Shown here: one piece after another, positions 7,477 through 14,624 of the stretch
Layout: each line of letters opens with the position of its first letter
Position numbering within the stretch: the first letter of the stretch is position 1
From: a bacterium
Lineage (GTDB): Bacteria > SZUA-182 > DTGQ01
Reading direction: 5' to 3'
DNA length: 19,374 nt
Assembly: GCA_040755755.1 (NCBI GenBank)
Contig: JBFLZW010000058.1
Coordinates: 1-19,374, forward strand
Program-made: the position numbers and the translations under genes
The notes under the pieces: generated by a model
Seen by the model: only the letters and a program-made list of their open reading frames with translations
Told to the model about the DNA's origin: nothing
The model's database searches: none

Positions 7477-7803
7477 ATGAAAATTGACAGACCCAACGAC
7501 ATTACCATCGGAGAATTTGACAAAACCTACAGCGGCGAACGGATCGGGAAAAGCGAGCGGGAGCGGAAAGCGGATCAGGCTCAGAGGGGTGAAAGGATTA
7601 ATGCTGCCGGAGACAGGGTTAATATTTCTTCTGAAGGTGCAAAGATCCAGCAGTTGAAGGCCAAGATAAGTGAAATCCCGGATGTCAGGCAGGAGCTGGT
7701 GGATAAGGCAAAGCAGGATTTGGAAAGCGGGAACTATCAGGTAGACAGCAATAGAGTTGCTCATGCTATCATCCTGGAAAGTTTATGGGATAATCTCTAC
7801 TGA
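7477..7803 (+). CDS. flgM: Anti-sigma-28 factor FlgM
   Basis: FlgM binds the flagellar sigma factor FliA (sigma-28), holding off late flagellar genes until it is exported through the finished hook-basal body. The 108 residues fit the family. The N-terminal half is charged and low in hydrophobics, as expected for a disordered export region. The conserved C-terminal part runs from DRVNISSEGAKIQQLKAKI (46-64) to DLESGNYQVDSNRVAHAIIL (81-100), the sigma-binding helices. The GAAGGA ribosome site is well placed before the ATG. It is followed by flgK with a 100-base gap, the usual late flagellar order but without flgN between them. No clear sigma-28 or sigma-54 promoter was found upstream. Confidence 0.9.
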   Translation: MKIDRPNDITIGEFDKTYSGERIGKSERERKADQAQRGERINAAGDRVNISSEGAKIQQLKAKISEIPDVRQELVDKAKQDLESGNYQVDSNRVAHAIILESLWDNLY

Positions 7804-7861
7804 TCCACAGATTTACCAGTTACATGGCAGATAGAGCAGTAAGAGCTGACATCATCAGTAT

Positions 7862-7891
7862 GCATAATTACCCTGGGGGGGTAAATTATGC
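7862..7891 (+). promoter_or_regulatory. Hairpin just before the flgK start
   Basis: GCATAATTACCC (7862-7873) pairs with GGGTAAATTATGC (7879-7891), with one bulged A and a short G-rich loop. It ends 12 bases before the flgK ATG. The start has no other clear Shine-Dalgarno, and the G-run lies in the loop and stem. The hairpin could limit ribosome access to flgK or be a processing site between flgM and flgK. The role is inferred from position only. Confidence 0.4.
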
Positions 7892-7903
7892 GGGTGTAAG
7901 ACC

Positions 7904-9298
7904 ATGTCTGATATCAATAATATCCTGAATATCGGCTTATCGGCCCTTCAGGCCTTTAAGACGGGTATTGAGGTAACAGCTCAGAATATCGCCAATGTGG
8001 ATACACCCGGCTACAGCCAAAAAGAGGTGGTCATGGGTCCGAAGAAGTTGACCCAGGGACCACCTTATTTTTTTCATGGGGTAGAAGTTTCTGAAATTAA
8101 AAGGGCATATGATACGGAGCTTGGCAGGCAGATTTCCACCCAGGAAGGAAAGGCCTCTTACTGGCAGACTTCGGAAGAGTATCTGGCCCGGATTGAGGAA
8201 ATATTCACTGAATCCGAGCAGTCGGGTCTGAACAGGGACCTCGGCGCGTTCTGGAATGCCTGGCAGCAGTTGTCCATCAACCCGAATGGCTATGGGGAGC
8301 GGCAGGAAGTTGCTTCCGCAGCCGACCGGCTGTCCGGTACCCTGAAATCCCGATCGGCTGATCTTCAGAAAGTGATGGCTGATGTCAACAGGGAAGTCAG
8401 TGCGACCATGGAGGAAATTAATCAGACCCTGCACAAAATTGCCGAACTCAACCGCCAGGCCAGCGAGGCCCTCGGCGGACAGGTCGATGAGTATAAGGAT
8501 CAGTTGGACACCCTGGTTGAGGGTTTGAGCCAGCAGATCAACATCAACTACTGGCAGGAGAAAACCGGCCAGGTTACCGTTTCACTGAACGGCCATGCCC
8601 TGGTCGAGGGGACTCAGGCCATCAGCCTGACCTCTGCCACCGATGATCAGGGCCGCACTATCATACAGAAGGAACTGGATGGGGGCACCCTGGTTGATGT
8701 CACTGACCAGATCAGCGCAGGAAAAGTTAAGGGGCTCCTGGAGCTGGGCAACGATACCATCTCCGGCTACCTGGATAAGCTGGACAATCTGGCTCTTGGA
8801 CTGAGCGAAAAAGTAAATGAGCAGCACCGGAGCGGCTATGGGCTCGATGGCTCGACTGAGGTCGATTTCTTCAAACCCATAAGCACCGCAGACGGTGCAG
8901 CCCGGAATCTGGAGCTCAATCCGGATATTGAGAGTAATCTTGATCTGATTGCCGCCTCATCTTCAGCCGAAGTGCCGGACAATGAAAACGCCCTCAAGAT
9001 GACTGATCTGCAGCGAAGTCCGGATTTCGAGGAGGGCGGTCAACTCCTGTCCGCCAATGACTACTATGCCAGCATGTACCGGTCCATCGGCCAGGATACC
9101 AGGAATGCTCGCGACAATGCCGATCAGCACCAGATGATCTTGAATAACCTGAAGGACCGGCGGAGCATGATTTCCGATGTAGCCCTGGATGAGCAACTGG
9201 CCAATCTGATCAAATTCCAGCAAACCTATAATGCCTCAGCCAAAGTCATCTCCACAGCGGACGAGATGATGTCAACGCTGCTCAACATTTCCGCATAA
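7904..9298 (+). CDS. flgK: Flagellar hook-associated protein 1 FlgK
   Basis: Exported structural protein that forms the first junction layer between hook and filament. The 464 residues are in the normal range for FlgK. The N-terminal rod/hook family signature is NIANVDTPGYSQKEV (28-42), preceded by the amphipathic SALQAFKTGIEVTAQ. The C-terminal D0 helix has DEQLANLIKFQQTYNASAK (429-447) and ends in STADEMMSTLLNIS, as in typical FlgK proteins. These two ends form the coiled-coil inner domain and the secretion signal region; the middle (about 100-400) is the variable D1/D2 part. The gene lies between flgM and flgL. Translation may be affected by the hairpin immediately upstream. The frame is intact. 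Confidence 0.95.
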   Translation: MSDINNILNIGLSALQAFKTGIEVTAQNIANVDTPGYSQKEVVMGPKKLTQGPPYFFHGVEVSEIKRAYDTELGRQISTQEGKASYWQTSEEYLARIEEIFTESEQSGLNRDLGAFWNAWQQLSINPNGYGERQEVASAADRLSGTLKSRSADLQKVMADVNREVSATMEEINQTLHKIAELNRQASEALGGQVDEYKDQLDTLVEGLSQQININYWQEKTGQVTVSLNGHALVEGTQAISLTSATDDQGRTIIQKELDGGTLVDVTDQISAGKVKGLLELGNDTISGYLDKLDNLALGLSEKVNEQHRSGYGLDGSTEVDFFKPISTADGAARNLELNPDIESNLDLIAASSSAEVPDNENALKMTDLQRSPDFEEGGQLLSANDYYASMYRSIGQDTRNARDNADQHQMILNNLKDRRSMISDVALDEQLANLIKFQQTYNASAKVISTADEMMSTLLNISA

Positions 9299-9383
9299 CC
9301 AGTGCGCTGACTCCCGGGCAGCGGGGAAGATTGATTCCTGCCGGAGCAGGCTGAATATCTTATAAACAGGATACCAGGATACT

Positions 9384-10283
9384 ATGTACATTCTGAACAA
9401 AACCCTTTACGATCGCACTCAGGAGCGAATCCGACAAGCCAATGAAGAGCTGTATCGGATCCAGGAAACCATTGCTTCCGGCAAACAGATCAACCATCCT
9501 TCCGATAATCCGGAGGTGGCGCAGCAGGTTTTGAATTACCGGACCATCCTCTCTAACATCAACCAGTATTCGGAAAATATTGACTTTGGGCAAAGGTGGA
9601 GCCAGGCAACCAATGACACTCTCGATACAGCGAATAAGCTGCTGCTCCGATGCCGTGAGGTAGCCCACACCCAGGCCGACGGTACGGCCACGGACGAAAC
9701 CAGGGCCGTATCTGCCACGGAGATCGAAGGGATTTACCAGGACATGGTGGATCTGGCCAATACCCGGCATGAAGGAAGGTATCTCTTTGCTCCGGAGCGG
9801 CTGGACACCAAACCCTTTGATCCGGACACGGCGATAGATGAACCCCTGCCGGATAATCCACCGGAATTTCTCATGCGGATCAGGATCGGAGACGATCAGG
9901 AGATACAGGTCAACACCAGCAAGGATGTTTTTACCGGAGGAGAAGAAGGGAAAAACCTCTTCAAGGTGGTGAACCAACTGAAAACCGGTCTGGAAAATAA
10001 TGACCCGGAAGCTATCCGGGCCGCATGGGCCGAAATCGACCAGGCGATTGAGCAGGTCACCCGGCAGCAGGGAAGGCTTGGAGTCAATATCCAGCGTCTT
10101 GACCGGAATCAGGAGGCATTGAATGACCTTAAAAGTTTGACCGAATCATCCTTAAGCCAGAGGGAAGATGCGGACCTGATCGGAAAGGCCATTGACTTTG
10201 TCGAGAAAAGCAATAATCAGTCTATCAACCTGGCTACCCTGTCAAAGATCCTCAATACCAACCTGCTGGACATTCTGGGTTAA
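9384..10283 (+). CDS. flgL: Flagellar hook-associated protein 3 FlgL
   Basis: Second hook-filament junction protein, related to flagellin and exported by the flagellar type III apparatus. The 299 residues are normal for FlgL. The flagellin-like N-terminal helix contains QANEELYRIQETIASGKQIN (18-37), then HPSDNPEVAQQVLNYR. The C-terminal helix ends in NQSINLATLSKILNTNLLDI, the usual pairing partner. CAGGA before the ATG is a usable ribosome site. It is 85 bases after flgK and presumably cotranscribed with it; a short CCTGC/GCAGG hairpin lies in the gap. It runs toward the convergent radical SAM gene with only 22 bases between stops and no obvious terminator. Confidence 0.94.
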   Translation: MYILNKTLYDRTQERIRQANEELYRIQETIASGKQINHPSDNPEVAQQVLNYRTILSNINQYSENIDFGQRWSQATNDTLDTANKLLLRCREVAHTQADGTATDETRAVSATEIEGIYQDMVDLANTRHEGRYLFAPERLDTKPFDPDTAIDEPLPDNPPEFLMRIRIGDDQEIQVNTSKDVFTGGEEGKNLFKVVNQLKTGLENNDPEAIRAAWAEIDQAIEQVTRQQGRLGVNIQRLDRNQEALNDLKSLTESSLSQREDADLIGKAIDFVEKSNNQSINLATLSKILNTNLLDILG

Positions 10284-10305
10284 AAGAGAGGTAACTACTC
10301 CCCCA

Positions 10306-11358
10306 TCACAGAAACTCCACATGCCCAACCTTATCCCTGCCCTGGCTAAGGTATTCCAGCCATTGGTTATAATGATCGTAGCGCAGGTAAAAAGTACGGC
10401 CAAGGCACCTGCTGGCACATTCCTTGCGGGCGATTTTCTCCAGGACAGCCTTTCGCTTCTCTCCCTGCCATATACTCTGAAAGCTTTCCCGGTAAATGGA
10501 TCCATAAGCGTAATCCGTATCGCCCCGAAGGGTACGGCAGGGATAAAGGCTGCCGTCTGAGGCCAGGACTCCGATCAGATGGTGGGCCAGACAGAGAGAG
10601 TAAGGCAGGGATCGATGTCCCTGATCGAGATGATGGAGCCGGGGTGCCAGAATCTGAAAATCGGAGTTGCCTTCCTTCCACTGAATACTGGCCATAAGCT
10701 CTCTGACATCCCTCACCATCGAGGGCGTAAACTTTCGGGCCTCTTCGCCAACAACCCGTCTGAAGGCGATAAAGCGGCATCCCACATCCCTGGCCAGATT
10801 GATTGCATCCGGTACCTCCCGGAAATTATCCGGATGAATAATATAAACAATGCCCGTATGAACGGAGGTGGAAATTTGATACAGGTTATCGACGATGGTC
10901 TGAAACATGCTGGTCTTGAAGGGATTATGAAGCTTTTGATGGGTTTCTGCCCTGGCCGCATCCAAACTTACCTGTATCCAGCTCAGGAAGGGGATAGCCT
11001 CAAGATGCCGGTCGATAGCCTCCCCATTGGTGATCAGACCAAGTTGCAGACCCTGGTTCCGAAAATGCTGGGCCACCTTGCCGAACGAGTAGTACAGGAG
11101 CGGCTCCCCGCCTCCGGTAAAGATTACCCCCTGCACCCCCTGCCGGGCCAGCTCAGCAGCGAAATTCAGCAGAGGACCCTCTTTCAGTGTCGCATTGAGC
11201 CTGGTGTTGTAAGACTGATCCAGGCACCAGATACAGCGATGGTTGCAGGCATTGGTCAGGTCGATTTCAACAGTTACCGGCGGGGGTAACTCTCCCCGGC
11301 AAATTGCCCAAAGGCGATCGAGATGATGGATGATCTTCAATTCACTGAATTCATACAT
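10306..11358 (-). CDS. Radical SAM protein with C-terminal cysteine cluster
   Basis: Predicted [4Fe-4S] enzyme that cleaves S-adenosylmethionine to start radical chemistry; substrate unknown. Of 350 residues, the cluster motif is C38-NHR-C42-IW-C45 (CX3CX2C), the SAM-contact glycines are TGGGEPL (81-87), and further core strands show GLITNGE (107-113) and SWIQVSLD (126-133). C-terminal cysteines at 256, 274, 314 and 318, with SDGSLYPCRTL and ECASRCLG between them, suggest a SPASM/twitch-like domain for an auxiliary cluster, as in peptide- or protein-modifying enzymes. No precursor peptide gene is obvious beside it. Three TAACCT repeats stand immediately in front of its start. It is convergent with flgL and is the last gene of the minus-strand run. 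Confidence 0.88.
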   Translation of the reverse strand: MYEFSELKIIHHLDRLWAICRGELPPPVTVEIDLTNACNHRCIWCLDQSYNTRLNATLKEGPLLNFAAELARQGVQGVIFTGGGEPLLYYSFGKVAQHFRNQGLQLGLITNGEAIDRHLEAIPFLSWIQVSLDAARAETHQKLHNPFKTSMFQTIVDNLYQISTSVHTGIVYIIHPDNFREVPDAINLARDVGCRFIAFRRVVGEEARKFTPSMVRDVRELMASIQWKEGNSDFQILAPRLHHLDQGHRSLPYSLCLAHHLIGVLASDGSLYPCRTLRGDTDYAYGSIYRESFQSIWQGEKRKAVLEKIARKECASRCLGRTFYLRYDHYNQWLEYLSQGRDKVGHVEFL

Positions 11359-11400
11359 AGGTTATCTACTCTTTGAGGTTATACCTGTTCTTTGAGGTTA
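11359..11400 (-). promoter_or_regulatory. Tandem direct repeats in front of the radical SAM gene
   Basis: On the minus strand TAACCTCAAAGA occurs twice exactly (11400-11389 and 11381-11370, 19 bases apart), and a shorter TAACCT (11364-11359) directly abuts the ATG (17 bases further). Such near-helical spacing is what a protein binding one face of DNA would need, or it could be a leader element affecting translation of the gene. Function is inferred from position; the 12-bp repeat itself is plain in the sequence. Confidence 0.4.
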
Positions 11401-11457
11401 ATCGCTCTTTCTATTGTATCGAACAGAACCTGGCGGAGGAAGGGGAGGAAGATATGG

Positions 11458-11823
11458 CTACTCCGTCTCATAATAGTCCTTCAGCAGATGCTCCCTGGCC
11501 TCTGCCCGATGGTTGGGGTCCAGACTGAAGATCTGGCTCATGGAGTTTTCCAGCCAGGGCAGGACCAGCTTTCCCTGATTATCGTGATGCGGCAGCAGAC
11601 GAACCACGGTCCCATTCGGCCCTTTCTCGATCACGGCAAAGGATTGATCGGGAAGACGTTGAAGAGACTCTTTATTCTCCTTCTGATCATTTCCTCTCTG
11701 ATCCGAAGCCCCCGAAACTGTCTCTCCGGGTAAAAGAACGCCCAGGAGAAGAACTACCAGGCAGACAGTGACTTTTGGGCGTATTTTTGGTGAAAGGATA
11801 TAGGTACGAATGTCCAGTAACAT
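11458..11823 (-). CDS. Small exported protein of unknown function
   Basis: A 121-residue protein. The ATG at 11823 is chosen because AAGAGGAGAG precedes it at the right distance; a TTG six codons upstream would include that ribosome site. A basic N-terminus and a hydrophobic run (VTVCLVVLLLGVLL, 18-31) followed by VSGAS look like a Sec signal peptide or single membrane anchor. The mature part is charged at first (QRGNDQKENKESLQ), then holds a compact segment, FAVIEKGPNGTVVRLLPHHD (62-81), and ends acidic (KDYYETE). There are no cysteines after the signal and no family recognised. It lies between rnr (79 bases upstream) and the radical SAM gene on the same strand. Confidence 0.7.
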   Translation of the reverse strand: MLLDIRTYILSPKIRPKVTVCLVVLLLGVLLPGETVSGASDQRGNDQKENKESLQRLPDQSFAVIEKGPNGTVVRLLPHHDNQGKLVLPWLENSMSQIFSLDPNHRAEAREHLLKDYYETE

Positions 11824-11902
11824 ATTTCTCTCCTCTTGCAATCTCCAGGCATACAGTCTATCTACCTGTGCAGTTACCCCTGTTATTTAAATCGGAGGGA
11901 AT

Positions 11903-14152
11903 TTAGTTCGACTTCGTTGCCAGAGTGAAATCGATATGCAATCGCGGCACATCTATCCGGGACACCCGGACCGTTACCCGGTCACCGATCCGGAAGACCT
12001 TTTTGGTCCGCGATCCTTCAAGGCGGTGCTTTCGCTCGTTGAACTGGTAATAATCATCGGCCAGGTTTCTGATATGAACGAGCCCCTCGACAAAGATTTC
12101 CTCAAGCTCCACAAAAAAGCCAAAGGCTGTAACTGAGGAGATAATACCGGTAAATTCCTCGCCAATTTTCTCCTCCATATACCTGGTCCGCTTGATATCG
12201 ATGATCTTTCGCTCAGCTTCCTCGGCGATTCGCTCCCGCAGGGAGGAATGATTGGCAATGACAGCAAGTCTTTCAGGCAGGCTGACATCTTCCCGCAATC
12301 TGTCCGCCTCACCATCCAGGACCTTTTTCATCAGCCGGTGAACGATAAGGTCCGGATACCGGCGGATAGGGGAGGTAAAATGGGTATATTCCTTTATGGC
12401 CAGGCCAAAATGCCCTGCATTCTGGGTCGAATAGCGGGCCTGTCTCATGGTGCGAAGCAGCAGGTAATTGACGGATGCTTCCTCGGGCTTTCCCCGGAAC
12501 TGACTGAGAATCCTCTGTAAATCTGCATGTTCCAGCCGTGCTTTTATGCCCTTCCTGCGGCTGGGCCGCTTCGTTTTCCCTTTCGGCGGCTTTTCTTCTG
12601 CCGGCGGCTTTCCTCCGGCAGGCATTTCTTCCTCCGCTTCCCAGCCAAGCTCATGGATAAATTCAATGAAAGCCACGACATCCGCCTCTTCCGGCTCTTC
12701 ATGGATCCGGTAAATAACCGGGACCTTCAACCTGCTCATGTGCTCAGCCACAACCTGATTGGCTATGAGCATGAATTCCTCGATCAGGTTATGGGCTTGA
12801 TTTCTTTCCGCCCGGATAATGGATTGAACGCTGCCGCGAAGATCCAGAACCACTTCAGGCTCCGGAAGGTCAAAATCAAGGCTGCCGCTCATCATTCGCT
12901 TCCGGCGAAGCCGCGCCGCCAGGTCTCCCATGGCCTTGATGGTGGGCTCCAGGTACTGAAATTCGGCAGGAGTCTGGGCTTGCTCCGACAGGATATCGCG
13001 CACCTGGGTATAGGTCATGCGCTCGCTGCTGTTGATCACACTGAGGGTGATGGCATAATCCACCACCCGGGCATCGGCATCGAAGTCCATCCGCACCGAG
13101 AGGGTCAGCCGGTCCACCCTGGGTTTCAAGCTGCACAGCTCGTTGGAGAGCTCAGGAGGAAGCATGGGAATTGCCCGCTCCGGAAAATAGACGCTGGTGC
13201 CGCGGGAAAAAGCCTCTTCGTCCAGACCGGACCCTTCCGGAACATAATGACTGACATCGGCAATATGGACCCATAACCGCTCCCTGCCGCCCTTCTGCGA
13301 ACCTTCCGGCCCCTTCGCTTCCGATGTCAGGGGCTGCCAGGATACGGCATCGTCGAAATCCCGTGCTGTCTCTCCATCGATGGTAATGGTCAAAAGATTC
13401 CGCAGATCCATCCTGCCGGTAAGGTCAGCTTCAGCCAGTTCAGGACGCAAACCTTGAGTTTCTCCCTGAATGCTTTCGGGAAAGACATCCGGAAGCTCAC
13501 TGTCGCGGACAACCACTTCCACATCGATGCCTGGATCGTCAGGCCAGCCCAGCACTTCCACGATCCTGCCGGTCGGGTTCCGGTAGCGGGTGGGATAGTC
13601 CAGAATCTGGGCAACTACCAGTTGCCCGATCCGGGGCTTTATTCCCTTGTTCTCTTTCGGGATGATGATATCCTGAGTCAGGGAGGGATTATTCGGGACA
13701 ACAAAGGAAATGTGCCGGGTCTTTTCAAAGCAGCCGATCACCGTTTTATGGGCCCGCTCCATAACCCGGATGATGCTTCCTGATCTTCGTCCGTCACGGC
13801 CCGTATGGTCAATCCGGGCCATGACCCTGTCCCCGTCAAAGACTTCCCGCATGCCGTCAGGGGGAATGAAAATATCAGCCTGGCCTTCGGTGTCCGGAAC
13901 GACAAAACCGTAACCGGATGGATGAGCACTGACATGGCCGGAAACAAGGTTCATCTTCCGGGAAAGACCATACTTCCCTCCCTTGATCCGGATAATCTGG
14001 CCCGACTCGATCAACTCTTCTAGCAGGCTTTTCAGCTCCCGCATGGCCTTTCCATTTACCCCCAGATCAGCCATCAACCGGCGAAAAGCCACCGGCCTCT
14101 GCTCGGTCTGCTCCAATAACCGGATAATTTCCTCTTTGGTGATTCTCGGCAT
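11903..14152 (-). CDS. rnr: Ribonuclease R
   Basis: 3'-5' exoribonuclease of the RNase II/RNB family that degrades structured RNA and takes part in RNA quality control. From the ATG at 14152 (749 aa; AAGGA lies 10 bases before it) the order is N-terminal winged helix (about 3-64), cold-shock domains (about 70-235), RNB core and S1 domain (about 665-745). The catalytic acid cluster is DGETARDFDDAV, with Asp259, 265, 267 and 268; HFTSPIRRYPDL is at 591-602. An earlier ATG at 14182 is possible but has no ribosome site and borders a repeat. Odd features are a Lys/Pro/Glu-rich insert at about 506-540 within the RNB domain and a shorter hydrophilic one at about 277-292. It lies 82 bases after the thioesterase in the same direction. 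Confidence 0.94.
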   Translation of the reverse strand: MPRITKEEIIRLLEQTEQRPVAFRRLMADLGVNGKAMRELKSLLEELIESGQIIRIKGGKYGLSRKMNLVSGHVSAHPSGYGFVVPDTEGQADIFIPPDGMREVFDGDRVMARIDHTGRDGRRSGSIIRVMERAHKTVIGCFEKTRHISFVVPNNPSLTQDIIIPKENKGIKPRIGQLVVAQILDYPTRYRNPTGRIVEVLGWPDDPGIDVEVVVRDSELPDVFPESIQGETQGLRPELAEADLTGRMDLRNLLTITIDGETARDFDDAVSWQPLTSEAKGPEGSQKGGRERLWVHIADVSHYVPEGSGLDEEAFSRGTSVYFPERAIPMLPPELSNELCSLKPRVDRLTLSVRMDFDADARVVDYAITLSVINSSERMTYTQVRDILSEQAQTPAEFQYLEPTIKAMGDLAARLRRKRMMSGSLDFDLPEPEVVLDLRGSVQSIIRAERNQAHNLIEEFMLIANQVVAEHMSRLKVPVIYRIHEEPEEADVVAFIEFIHELGWEAEEEMPAGGKPPAEEKPPKGKTKRPSRRKGIKARLEHADLQRILSQFRGKPEEASVNYLLLRTMRQARYSTQNAGHFGLAIKEYTHFTSPIRRYPDLIVHRLMKKVLDGEADRLREDVSLPERLAVIANHSSLRERIAEEAERKIIDIKRTRYMEEKIGEEFTGIISSVTAFGFFVELEEIFVEGLVHIRNLADDYYQFNERKHRLEGSRTKKVFRIGDRVTVRVSRIDVPRLHIDFTLATKSN

Positions 14153-14202
14153 GGGTTGCCTGTCCTTTGAAAAAGAGGCCATCAATTATCAGATTTCAGC
14201 TT

Positions 14203-14236
14203 TTTACTGGCCACTGATCACTGACCACTGGCCACT
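14203..14236 (-). repeat. AGTGRYC heptad array, copy C
   Basis: On the minus strand, right at the end of the thioesterase gene, the units AGTGGCC, AGTGGTC, AGTGATC, AGTGGCC and AGTAAAA follow each other (14236-14203). The array shares TCAGTGGCCAGTAAA with copy A and, like copy A, sits immediately 3' of a coding region in the sense direction. It occupies most of the gap to rnr. Confidence 0.75.
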
Positions 14237-14624
14237 ATAATAAGCTTTCCAGCGGCGCTGGCCAAAAGCCCCCCTGACTATCCAGGGCTGCGGCCTGCGC
14301 CTCGATAACCTTCCGTGTGGTGCGAACGATTTCACCTTCGATCAAAATCGGCTCTCCAACCAGGGCCGGTTTTTTGAACCGGACCTCCAGGTGGGCGGTA
14401 ACAACAGGAAATCCAAGCCGATAGGCCAGATTAACCATGGCCTCATCGAGCAGGGTACTGATAATCCCGCCATGAACGATATTGGTATATCCCTGGTGTT
14501 TCTTGCGGGGTATGAAACTTGCCCGAATTCTCCTCTCCGGCTCAAGCAATTCGAAGGAAACCTGTAAACCTTCCCCGTTTTTCCGGCCACAGGCAAAACA
14601 CATCCCATCATCTGCCAGATCCAT
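14235..14624 (-). CDS. PaaI-type hotdog thioesterase with frameshifted C-terminus
   Basis: Hotdog-fold acyl-CoA thioesterase-like protein, 129 aa, cytoplasmic. It has an N-terminal CFACGRKNGEGL (9-20) and the active-site helix region IVHGGIISTLLDEAM (49-63), as in PaaI/YbgC-like enzymes; the natural acyl-CoA is unknown. The end is odd. After ALDSQGG the frame reads FWPAPLESLL, whereas the neighbouring frame reads LLASAAGKLIIV, which is what the family normally has. The break falls in a run of six G on the coding strand (14274-14269). One more G would restore the normal ending and carry it into the heptad array, stopping at 14218. The ATG at 14624 overlaps the upstream gene by 17 bases and has GGAGGTG before it. 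Confidence 0.85.
   Translation of the reverse strand: MDLADDGMCFACGRKNGEGLQVSFELLEPERRIRASFIPRKKHQGYTNIVHGGIISTLLDEAMVNLAYRLGFPVVTAHLEVRFKKPALVGEPILIEGEIVRTTRKVIEAQAAALDSQGGFWPAPLESLL

Noticed and set aside
12527-13276. 249-codon plus-strand frame opposite rnr
   Set aside because: Antisense shadow of the RNase R RNB domain; no ribosome site and no recognisable protein features.
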